A stretch of 64,000 nucleotides of DNA from the NCBI GenBank assembly GCA_039519185.1, contig CM076847.1, positions 71,893,864 through 71,957,863 on the forward strand. Reading direction: 5' to 3'. Below, in pieces: positions 55,440 to 64,000 of the stretch. Both the position numbers and the translations under genes were made by a program. Source of the stretch: Astragalus membranaceus. Taxonomy: Eukaryota; Streptophyta; Magnoliopsida; Fabales; Fabaceae. Numbering within the stretch: position 1 is the first letter of the stretch; the number at the start of each line of letters is the position of its first letter. Under the pieces are notes generated by a model, which was not told the origin of the DNA, ran no database searches, and was given only the letters and a program-made list of their open reading frames with translations.

Positions 55440-55844
55440 GAAAATTGGCTAAAATTGATTAGCTGGAGATTAAAGGAATGCATCATAAAAGATGAGAGGA
55501 TATAATAAATAATGGAACTTATTCCAACTCTTCGAGCACCAAATTAACCAGCTTAAAAATGTGAATATATGCCTTGACGGAAATAATCTGGTTTTGATGA
55601 TTGACAAAAGAAGGTCAAAAAGGTCAAGACTGCAAAAAGCGGAAAAATGTAATCAAGCTCAAGCCAAGAGTTATTTTATTGTTGTGTGTGTTTAGGATAT
55701 TATTGTAAGTGAAAATAAAACTCTCAAATATAAAATAAATCACACACTCACAAAAGATTTCATAAAAATGATTTTTTGCATGAAAATATCCTTCATGAAA
55801 TAGGAGAAGCACATATGATGTGAAAATAACTTTTTAGAAAACCT

Positions 55845-56091
55845 ATAATCGATTATGCCATGCATATAATCGATTATTGATATATAAGGAAGTTTTCCAT
55901 GCTATTAGGAAGTCAATAATCGATTACACACTTCATTCCTTCAAACCTATAATCGATTACTCTTCTCTCATTTTTTAAAGCCACTAATCGATTACCTCCT
56001 TGTTTCATTGAAGCACATAATTGATTAAATCTATTTTAGGAAGGCACTAATCGATTATCACATCCAAAACCTTTCAAGAGATAATCGATTA
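55845..56091. repeat. Eight TAATCGATTA palindromes in the copia LTR
   Basis: Copies at 55846, 55867, 55917, 55950, 55985, 56018 (TAATTGATTA), 56048 and 56082; the first two are the longer ATAATCGATTAT. They lie upstream of the LTR TATA box. Confidence 0.9.
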
Positions 56092-56360
56092 TCTCATTTT
56101 ATATAGATCCAAATCTAGATCTCTCCTAAGCCTATAAATAGGACCTCATTCACCACTCTTTTTTTACACCAATTCATACGCATTTCACACTCTTATACTA
56201 CTCTTTCACTTGCTAATATTTTATTTTTTGAGAGCTTTATAATTCACATAGTTTGATATTGTATTATTCGAGCTTCAACTTGTTTTATCCACACATTTGA
56301 GTGTGCTATCAAATCTTTTATATTTCTTATTTTTGGGTGTGATCCCAAGATAATCAAGAG

Positions 56361-56475
56361 AGGTGATATCTCTTGGTTGGGTGAGATCCCAAGGTATTCA
56401 AGAGAGGTGATATCTCTTGGTGTTTTCTATAGAGGTGATATCTCTAGGTTTTAAAGGTTTTACATAGGGAGGTGA
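56361..56475 (+). repeat. Repeated AGAGGTGATATCTCTTGG motif
   Basis: Four copies, some truncated (near 56361, 56402, 56430 and 56470), in the transcribed part of the copia LTR. Confidence 0.75.
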
Positions 56476-56802
56476 TATCCCGGTATTGTAAGTTCTCTTG
56501 TTGTAAAGGTTTCTAGCTGAACCTGTTTTAAAAGCTAGTGATTAGTTGAAATCCCTTGGAGCATTCCTCGGGGACTGGACGTAGGCCTGTGGTTTGGCCG
56601 AACCAGTATAAATCTCTTTGTGTCATCTTCTTTCCCTTCATCTCTTTAATTTTCTTTACAAGTTAATCTTATTGTTTTATCATTGTTATTGCAATTCAAA
56701 CTTTCTTAAGCACTTTATTTTTGAAGTCTTAATTTTTAAGTGCTATTTTTAATTTCACAATTCACCCCCCCCTCTTGTGTTTGAAGTCACTTGGTCAACA
56801 AG

Positions 56803-56814
56803 TGGTATCAGAGC
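56803..56814 (+). other. Copia primer-binding site (tRNA-Met)
   Basis: TGGTATCAGAGC, two bases after the LTR end. Confidence 0.88.
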
Positions 56815-56852
56815 TAGACTCTTGGTCAAGACTAACTGTCTCAAGAGGCAAG

Positions 56853-58469
56853 ATGACTTCAAATGACACGTTAAACAGACCCCCATCTTTCAATGGTGAA
56901 GGGTATGATTATTGGAAAACAAGAATGAAAATTTTCATTGAGGGAGTAGATTGTGATATTTGGGATGCTGTCATAAATGGTCCATTTGTTCCCACTCATC
57001 TCGTTAATGATGAAATGGTGAACAAACCTAGATCTCTTTGGACCAAAGAGGAAAAAGAAAAGGTTCAATACAATTTGAAATCTAAGAACATCATCACAAC
57101 TGCTTTAAGCATCGATGAGTTCTATCGCGTATCAAATTGTAAAACCGCCAAGGAAATGTGGGACGCCCTTCAAGTGACCCATGAAGGTACTACCGAGGTC
57201 AAAAGGGCTAGAATGAACACATTAACTCATGAGTATGAACTATTTAAGATGAAACAGGGTGAAACCATCCAAGAACTAAACAAACGTTTCATCCACATAG
57301 TTAACCATCTCAGAGGTCTTGGAAAATCCTTCGAAAATGCGGATTTGACCAATAAAGTGCTACGATGCCTAAATAGAAATTGGCAACCCAAAGTGACGGC
57401 TATCTCGGAATCAAGAGACATATCCTCTATGGACTTAACTACTCTGTTTGGTAAATTGCAGGAACATGAGCTCGAATTAAATCGACTCATTGAAAGTGAG
57501 GAAGGTGAAAAGAAAAATAAAAGACTTGCTCTAAAAGCATGTATCAAAGGAAGTGACACGGAAGGTTATGATAGTTACAATGAAAGTGATGAAGACATGA
57601 GTGAAATGGTTCAAATGTTCAAAAAGTTCATGAGGTATAAAGGTAAACCAAATCCTCAAAGCAAAAATGAGGAAGGAACTTCCTTCAATCCAACATGTTA
57701 TAAATGTGGTAAGAAGGGGGCACATAAAGCTGGATTGTCCTCAAAGTCAAAAACATAGAGATCTTCGAAAGAAATCAAAAGGAAAAAGGGCGTATATCGC
57801 TTGGGAAGAAAATGACATGGAGTCATCCGATGAATCTGAAGAAGAGGAAGCAAAACTATGTCTCATGGCAGAGCATGAGGAAGATGAGGTAAACTCTGTT
57901 GAAACTGAGTATGATTTAACTTATAATGAACTGCTCAGTAATTGTGAAGAACTAAATAATGAATCAACCAAACTTAGAAAGATTATTTCCACTCTTCACT
58001 CTAAAATCGAAATTTTAAACAAGGAAATAGACATTCTTAAAGAAAAACAAATTTTTGTAAGTGAGGTCTCCTCTTGCAACTCTTATGAAAATAAAAAGGA
58101 GAGTACTCTCAAATGTGAAGAGTGCAACGTTTTGAAAAAGAAAGTTGATGACTTGCACAACACTCTTGCGAAATTCACCAGGGGAAGAGATAATCTAAAT
58201 ATTATTTTAGGAAATCAAAGGGGAACATATGATAAAGCTGGGTTGGGCTATCAACCAAAGAATCATGAAAAACCTTTCAAAAAGTTTTTTTGCCCAAACA
58301 AAACTTCTAGTAGCCCCTTTACAAAATGGTATTATTGTGGTAGAAAAGGTCATACATCTTCTATTTGTAATGCAAGAAAGAATATTGATATGAAGGACAA
58401 ATGGAAGTGGATTCCAAAGGGCACAATTCCCAATACTAACCCAAAAGGACCCAAGATGATTTGGGTACC
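56853..58469 (+). pseudogene. gag: Copia gag, frameshifted in the zinc knuckle and cut by Ogre-2
   Basis: The start is ATG 56853 (MTSNDTLNRPPSFNGEGYDYWKTRM), 38 nt after the primer site. A UBN2/gag-polypeptide domain covers about residues 10-220 (SLWTKEEKEKVQYNLKSKNII; AKEMWDALQVTHEGTTEVKRARM; EHELELNRL). The CCHC knuckle CYKCGKKGHIKLDC is broken at a G run at about 57713-57720: one extra base moves the frame from 56853-57758 to 57667 onward, which continues through a coiled coil (about 57930-58050) and a second knuckle-like YYCGRKGHTSSIC. At 58470 the sequence turns into the Ogre-2 LTR, and the last 74 codons of the open frame belong to it. This belongs to the SIRE/Maximus-like Ty1/copia group by layout. 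Confidence 0.85.
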
Positions 58470-61400
58470 TGTTGCACCCGAAAAGGTCCCTGAGGGGATT
58501 TTTCTTCGTTTACCACTTTTTAAAACAATGAAGTCGCCACCAATATTTTTTATAAAGAAAATATTGAAGAAAAACCTTTTTGGACAGTGGATGGCCTTTT
58601 GGAAAACCGGAGGATTTGGGTTCGGGGGTCGGTTAGGCATGGGGAAGGTATTAGCACCCCACACCATCTTTCTACCGAAAGGGAACCTTTAATTAAACGT
58701 GTGGTTTTAAGTGTTGATTTGGAAAATACTTAAATTTGCCTCAAAGGGAATGAGAAGACTTAATGAAAATTTTTATTTTTGGCGCTTGACGAGAGTTAGC
58801 CGCTCGCTCCTACGTATCTCCCGGTGCGATGGAGAATTCAAAGCTACGTAGCTCTTGTTTTTGAAAAATGTTTTATTTTGGAAAAGTGTTTGGTTTTTGA
58901 AAGGAAAAATGTTTTTTGTTTGTTGTGCTTGACGGAGAGTATCCACTCCTACGTATTTCCCGGTACGATGGAGAATTCAAAGCTACGTAGTTCTGGTTTG
59001 TCCTGAAAAAGGTTTTTGTCTTTTATCTTGTTTAGGTGAGTTTTCGCAATAGGAATGAGGATTCGCGATGACCAAGCAACAACGGTTTAGAGTGGTCACA
59101 CTACTAACTCTTTTGAAAATGAAATCATCATTAACAACCAAACGGCAACGACGCGAGTGATCATTAATGATAATCAGTTTTGCTTTTGATTCGAGTGTTC
59201 GCGATGACCAAACAACAACGGTTTAGAGTGGCCGCGCTACTAACTCTTTTGAAAATGAAATCATCATTAACAACCAAACGGCAACGGCGCGAGTGATCAT
59301 TAATGACAATTGGTTTTATTTAAGTTGGAGTGTTCATGAAGACCAAACAACAACGGTTTAGAGTGGTCACACTACTAATTCCTTTGAAAATGAAATTATC
59401 GTTAACAACCAAACGGCAACGGCGCGAGTGATCATTAATGACAATTGGTTTTATTTAAGTTGGAGTGTTCATGAAGACCAAACAACAACGGTTTAGAGTG
59501 GTCACACTACTAATTCCTTTGAAAATGAAATTATCGTTAACAACCAAACGGCAACGGCGCGAGTGATCATTAATGATAATTGGTTCTTACTTTAGGTAAT
59601 CAAAAGGGTTTTCGCAATCGAATTGATTTTTGGTTTGTGAGATGGCTTTTTGATGTTTGAAAGTGTCCTTGGTTATGAAAAAGATTTGAAATTGTAAATG
59701 TTACTAACGAGTAACAAATTGTAGTATAATTTGAATGCGACATGGTTTTGAGGTGTTACTAACGAGTAACAAAGGTTTTGAACTTTGAAGTCGGATTACA
59801 AAGTCAATGCGATCATCAAAACAAGCAAGCAAATCGTGAACACCAATTCAATACTTAATCACATAACAAGCACACAAACAAGTATAAATGATTAAGAACA
59901 CATGTGCATCAAGACTAGGGGGCTAGCCTATCCTTTGCAATTACTTATATTAACAAGTGAGAATGCATCAAGACTAGAGTTAGTCCATCCCTTGCCAAAT
60001 GAGGTGAAAGCTATTTATTCACGATATGCGACCCAAATACATAACCAAGAACCCATTTATTTTTGAAAGCAAGTGAGATAATATGAGAAAACAAGCTAGA
60101 TTACAATTTTTGGTAAAGGTTCATGTGATTAGGCAAAGAAATGCACAAAACTAACATAAACCCTATTTTTCTACAAGTATGCGAAACATAATATGCCATA
60201 AAACAACATTTTATTTCATGAAATGCAAGGGTCAAGATCCAAATCAACACAAATCATCAATCATTCAAGGGTGAGAAGCACCATAAGCACCCAAGCCTCC
60301 CTAAGTGCTTGTCAAAGTGCTTATGACACTTCTCACCAACAACAATCAACAATATGAGGATATGAAGATGATAGGATGAATGATTTCACATTTTTGAGGC
60401 AAGAACTCAAATATGATGCAATGTTTTAAGGATTTTACCTTAACTCCAAGTTAGAAAGTGAGATGAGAAGATGAAACTAGACAAAAAACAACAAAACTCC
60501 AAGGTTCTTCAAAGAAATGCCCACGCAAATATGATGATCAAACCCACTTGGTGATGATGCTTGAACTTTGAATGAGAAATGGAGGGAGTATGTGAAAGGG
60601 GGATGCAAATGAGGTGGGGTGGTGGTGTGTGGGTGGAAGGAAATGAAAAAGATGGATGGAGGAGAGGGAGAGGAGGCTACGGCCTTGAGAGGAAAGAGGG
60701 AGAGATTTTTGTGTGCTAGGGTTTTAGTGTAGGAAAAATGAGAAGCAAAAGATGCTCATGTGTGGAAATGAGAGGGTATTTATAGAGTTGTTTTAGGTCT
60801 AGGGGTAATTAGGTCATTGTTCTTTACTAGGTGCCCTAGGATTGGGTTTTAAATTTGAATGAAGGGCTAGGATTAGAGATCACTTGGATTGTGGGTAGTG
60901 AGAAAACACAAAAATGAGAGTGAGGGAGAGAGGAAGTGTTCGCCCAAGAGAGGAGAAAGGAGAGGTTTTGTGCAAAAAACTTGTCCTATTTTGGGAATGG
61001 AGGCTCATATGTGATGTGAGGTAAAAATAGGGTTAAGGGTATAATTGAGATGGAATGTTACCAAAGAAGTAATTTTGTATTTTCTTGTGAAGAGGTGAGT
61101 ATAAATGGGTGTGGTAATTTACAAAAGAGGGCATAAATCTATGTGGGAGTGAGTGATGGTCACCAAAAAGGGAAAAGTTAAGGATAGTACAAAGCATATT
61201 CTAAAAGAATAAGGAATAGAAGAGTGTGGAAGAAATTGTGGAGAGAGAGAGAGAGGGAATTCGAAATTGTGGAGGGAGAGGAGGAAAAAAAAACTTGTTT
61301 TTGGTCTTTTGTCTTATTGAGGACACTTCCTTCTTTTTATTTGAATTTTGAATTTTTGGGCATGCAAGTGAAGGTGCACCTATTAAAAAGTGTCATATAT

Positions 61401-61978
61401 ATTTGAGCACCATAAAATATTCCCTCTAATTATTCTAGGCAATAAAAATTGCCATTTAGTAATTGGGGAATATTTAATGGTCTTTTTTGGGTTTTTTATG
61501 CACTAAAAATGGGGAAAATGCATTTTTAATTATTTTGGACTAGGACTTTCTTTCCAAAAATTATACAAAAATTACCCTTGGTAGAGTAACATGTATGCCA
61601 CGTCCTTGACCTGGTCTTGGTCCAAAAATAATTAATTCGCTTTTATTTAAATGCCCAAAAATGCAAAAATATGCACTATTTTATTTCCTAAAATTCCTAA
61701 AAATTCAGAAAAATGTTTTTGGGTGCCAAAAATTAATAATGATCAATAAATGGCCTTTTTGAAGATTAAAATGCATGCCAAATGGCAAGGGCAAAAGGGA
61801 AGCTCACGCAGTTACGACTGGCGCGTGCGCGTAATTCAAATAAAAATGCGAAATAGGGGACGAACACACATAAATGCACCAATCCACTGTTTTCCACACA
61901 TTATGAATTACTTTATTGCTTCCATTTTTCTGAAAAATGTTTTTTTTTGACTTGGGCGGACAAAATTGGGGTATTACA
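58470..61978 (-). repeat. Ogre-2 3' LTR
   Basis: On the minus strand it begins TGTAATACCCCAATTTTGTCC (61978) and ends TCGGGTGCAACA (58470), as in Ogre-1. The CCGGTGCGATGGAGAATTC and TACGTAG blocks (58810-58850 and 58935-58990) match the Ogre-1 LTR near 6595-6645 in inverse orientation. It is 3,509 bp. A TATA box CTCTATAAATACC lies at 60775-60787 on the minus strand. It interrupts the copia gag; expected left TSD is GTACC (58465-58469), with the other copy outside the window. Confidence 0.88.
59060..59590. repeat. Four ~135-bp tandem repeats in the Ogre-2 LTR
   Basis: The unit with ACCAAACAACAACGGTTTAG...CAACCAAACGGCAACGGCGC...GATCATTAATGA starts near 59071, 59207, 59342 and 59477. Copies three and four are nearly identical, so they duplicated most recently. 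Confidence 0.9.
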
Positions 61979-63538
61979 GCTGCCCCTCTTTATTTTACAT
62001 TTCCCTAAGAAATATGAATTGGCCTTTTCATATTTGTTGGTGAAATAGAAATAAAGATATAGAAATAATACTAATTTTGTCCGCTTCGGAAAAGTTCAAA
62101 TTTTCTTTTTTGTTATTTTCCTTTTGAGAAAGGGGGTTAACACTTGTCGCATTAACGGGAAAGCAGTAAATTGGGAAAAGCGGTAAATTGAGAATTCAGA
62201 GGTTGCCTAAAACCTTCTAACGGACTCTTGCCGAGTCCGAGCTCTGGGGGTGGCCTTTTCGAGCGGACGATCAACATCAGGTCCGGAACTGATTCGATCA
62301 ATGGATTTACGCTATCCGCTCGTACACGATGTTGTGATCTATGGAAGGAGTTCACTAACTCGGTGGGAGTTCACTAACTCTGTGCTGATGGAGTTTACTA
62401 ACTCGGGGTTGATGGAGTTTACTAACTCAGTGGGAGTTCACTAACTCTGTGCTGATGGAGTTTACTAACTCGGGGTTGAGGGAGTTTACTAACTCAGTGT
62501 CATGGTGATTTTCTAAAAATGAGATTTTTGGGACTCTCTGGTCCAAAGTAACTTTTCTCTTGGATGGTGCGTGAAATGCATGCACTTGGGTATTTGGGTG
62601 CATCTGAATGCAATGATTGATTTTGGTGGGATGCTTTTTCTGTTTGATTCTTCATTCTCTTCTTTTTCTTTTGTTATTCTTTCGCTCTTCTGAGATGCGA
62701 ACTTGAAAGTGTAATGCACTATTGTTTGATGCCATGGAGTGACGAATGGCATGGACGATATGAGAATGATGAATGATATGAAGATGTTGTGTTCTTTTAT
62801 GTTCCATCTTCTGTGATTTTCTTCTCTTTTGTTTGTTTTCTTTAAGCAGCTTTCTTTTTTCTGCTTATTTGTTTTTTTTCTTTCGGCACTCTTTTTTGCT
62901 GATTAAATCGATCTGCCGGACGGAGGCTGTTCTAGGACGATGATCACGCGAGGATTGCGCACTGGTTCGTCACGACTGTTTTTTTCACAATTTTATTCAC
63001 TTGGGAAATCATTTCTTTCTGTATTTTTCAAAGATTTCGCAATTATCCTGTAATGCTCTGAATGTGCACATTTTGCAATTCAATTTCATCAATCATAAAA
63101 GTTATTATTTTGAAAGAAACTGAATAGACGAAAGCAGAGACACGAAAAGCACACATATGAAAGAAAAGTTGGACTTTTATTGATATAAAAATTGGGCGTG
63201 CAGAAAGTCACGCCAATTGAAAGTGCATTGCAATCTTTCTTTTAAACTAAGAAATACAAGAAAAAGGAACAGATCTCGTGATTTCATCTCTGAAGTAACG
63301 GTGCCCACCGTCCATACTCATAACCCTGATCACCCCCTTATCCGAACCTTTGGGAGTGCTGATTGCCTTTTCTTTTCTCAAGTCCAAGTTTTCTGACCCT
63401 AATTTTTGCCTGGATCGCCCTTTGCGGGTTTTCAATCCACCGGGTTGCTCTGATTTTGCCTAGGCCGCCCTTTGCGGGTTTTCAACCTAGCGAGCTGATT
63501 TTTCCTTGGCTTATCTTTCTCTTTTTTTGTCTATTTTT
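61979..63538 (-). other. Ogre-2 3' UTR with polypurine tract
   Basis: Non-coding. It has GGTGGATTGAAAACCCGCAAAGGGCG-like segments next to the pol stop (63410-63500), as in Ogre-1, and a tandem repeat at 62347-62505. Confidence 0.75.
62347..62505. repeat. GGAGTTTACTAACTC tandem repeats in the Ogre-2 3' UTR
   Basis: About eight copies of a 20-25-bp unit (GGAGTT[C/T]ACTAACTC plus TGTGCTGAT or GGGGTTGAT), organised as a higher-order repeat of about 75 bp. Confidence 0.88.
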
Positions 63539-64000
63539 TTAGGCATAATACTTCTTGACCACATCTGAGTTCACTGGATTTGGAATCTCATCTCCGTCCA
63601 TGTTCGCCAGAATTAAAGCTCCTCCTGAGAACGCCTTCTTCACCACATAAGGTCCTTCATATTTGGGAGCCCATTTTCCCCTGGGGTCCGTCTGGATCGG
63701 CAAGATCTGCTTGAGCACAAAATCTCCCTCTTGGAATTCACGAGGACGGACTCTCTTGTCAAAAGCCCTTATCATCCTCTGTTGGTACAACTGTCCATGA
63801 CACATTGTGGCTACCCGTTTTTCGTCAACGAGGTTCAACTGGTCAAGACGGGACCGAACCCATTCCGCTTTATCAAGTTTTGTCTCCATTAACACCCGCA
63901 GGGATGGTATTTCAACTTCAATGGGGAGGATTGCCTCTGACCCATAAACCAGTGAGTAGGGGGTTGCCCCTGTTGAGGTGCGCACTGAGGTTCTGTAACC
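63539..64000 (-). CDS. pol: Ogre-2 polyprotein C-terminus (integrase end), partial
   Basis: The minus frame is open to the window edge and reads SVRTSTGATPYSLVYGSEAILPIEVEIPSLRVL...DFVLKQILPIQTDPRGKWAPKYEGPYVVKKAFSGGALIL...VKKYYA. It aligns residue by residue with the last ~150 residues of Ogre-1 pol, with moderate substitution and no breaks. It covers the integrase C-terminal region after the catalytic core. The start lies outside the window. Confidence 0.93.
   Translation of the reverse strand, partial: GYRTSVRTSTGATPYSLVYGSEAILPIEVEIPSLRVLMETKLDKAEWVRSRLDQLNLVDEKRVATMCHGQLYQQRMIRAFDKRVRPREFQEGDFVLKQILPIQTDPRGKWAPKYEGPYVVKKAFSGGALILANMDGDEIPNPVNSDVVKKYYA

Larger units (their letters stand above)
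49712..55560 (-). mobile_element. Helitron-2, 3' part, carrying RPA-like and B3-like gene pieces
   Basis: The minus-strand 3' end is CCCGTGCATCGCACGGG (7-bp stem, 49724-49740) followed by TCATTCCACTAG (49712-49715) and then T, a canonical Helitron terminus. Upstream on the same strand lies an RPA1-like multi-exon gene, a class of gene that plant Helitrons are known to carry. I do not find the TC 5' end before the copia LTR at about 55589, so the element may continue beyond the copia and Ogre-2 insertions outside the window. The RepHel helicase is not visible. The right boundary given is only where recognisable Helitron-linked sequence stops. Confidence 0.65.
55589..56800 (+). repeat. Copia 5' LTR with TAATCGATTA cluster
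   Basis: The right end is firm: GGTCAACA at 56800 is followed by AGTGGTATCAGAGC, a tRNA-Met primer site. The left end is placed at TGGTTTTGATGATTGAC (55589), which resembles the start of SIRE/Maximus-type LTRs, but no TSD can be tested. The LTR contains eight TAATCGATTA-type palindromes (55845-56091), CCTATAAATAGGAC as a TATA box near 56131, and repeated GAGGTGATATCTC motifs (56361-56475). Confidence 0.65.
58470..64000 (-). mobile_element. Ogre-2: second Ogre-type element, 3' end visible
   Basis: Order on the minus strand: integrase C-terminus (64000-63539), 3' UTR with tandem repeats, polypurine tract AAATAAAGAGGGGCAGC (about 61995-61979), 3' LTR. It is clearly related to Ogre-1 but diverged in LTR and UTR, so it is another subfamily or an older copy. 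The rest lies beyond the right edge. Confidence 0.9.

Noticed and set aside
58490..58692. Extension of the copia gag frame past 58470
   Set aside because: Those codons are translated Ogre-2 LTR, not copia sequence.

Overview
This is a repeat-dense plant nuclear window, almost certainly from a legume (Fabaceae). The evidence is one isoflavone-type O-methyltransferase gene, Ogre-type Ty3/gypsy elements with an extra ORF upstream of gag, and a copia element whose LTR is full of TAATCGATTA motifs. Genus cannot be fixed from sequence alone. The only convincing host gene is the two-exon O-methyltransferase on the minus strand at 39154-40531. Nearly everything else is transposable-element DNA, much of it nested, and most boundaries are supported by target-site duplications (TSDs) that I read directly.

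Region by region. 1-2613: part of a chromovirus-type LTR on the minus strand. 2645-26732: a complete Ogre-like LTR retrotransposon (Ogre-1, TSD GCGCC). It has two ~3.05 kb LTRs, a tRNA-Arg-type primer site, ORF1, a damaged gag-protease-G-patch reading frame, a predicted 209-nt intron, and an intact RT-RNaseH-aRNaseH-integrase frame. Ogre-1 carries two later insertions: a 1.29 kb solo LTR inside its 5' LTR (4527-5815), and a coding-less chromovirus-type element with near-identical 2.2 kb LTRs (7736-12430) between the 5' LTR and ORF1. 27168-27309: a tRNA-derived SINE. 27931-38500: a solo LTR (TSD GTGGT) split by an 8.3 kb CACTA transposon (29279-37600, TSD TTA) that carries two decayed transposase genes.

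39154-40531: the O-methyltransferase. 40606-48290: intergenic DNA with a terminal-inverted-repeat element, two hAT-like non-autonomous elements (8-bp TSDs), a 1.24 kb non-autonomous CACTA with long GA tracts sitting in an LTR-like fragment, and the 3' part of a LINE. 48291-49700: a short minus-strand Helitron. 49712 onward: the 3' end of a second, larger minus-strand Helitron that carries a B3-like fragment and a multi-exon RPA1-like gene (53763-55439), itself hit by a third hAT-like element (51762-52835). From about 55589: a copia element (LTR, primer site, frameshifted gag), interrupted at 58470 by a second Ogre (Ogre-2, minus strand) that runs off the right edge; its 3' LTR, tandem-repeat 3' UTR and integrase C-terminus are visible.

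Functionally, Ogre-1 ORFs cooperate in one retrotransposition cycle, but its Gag appears to have lost its central core, so movement would need help in trans. CACTA-1 is likewise dead in its own coding sequence. The three hAT-like elements share a CAnnGTTATCA/CAnTGTTTTG-like end and element-specific, low-complexity subterminal repeats, and they are the least conventional structures here.
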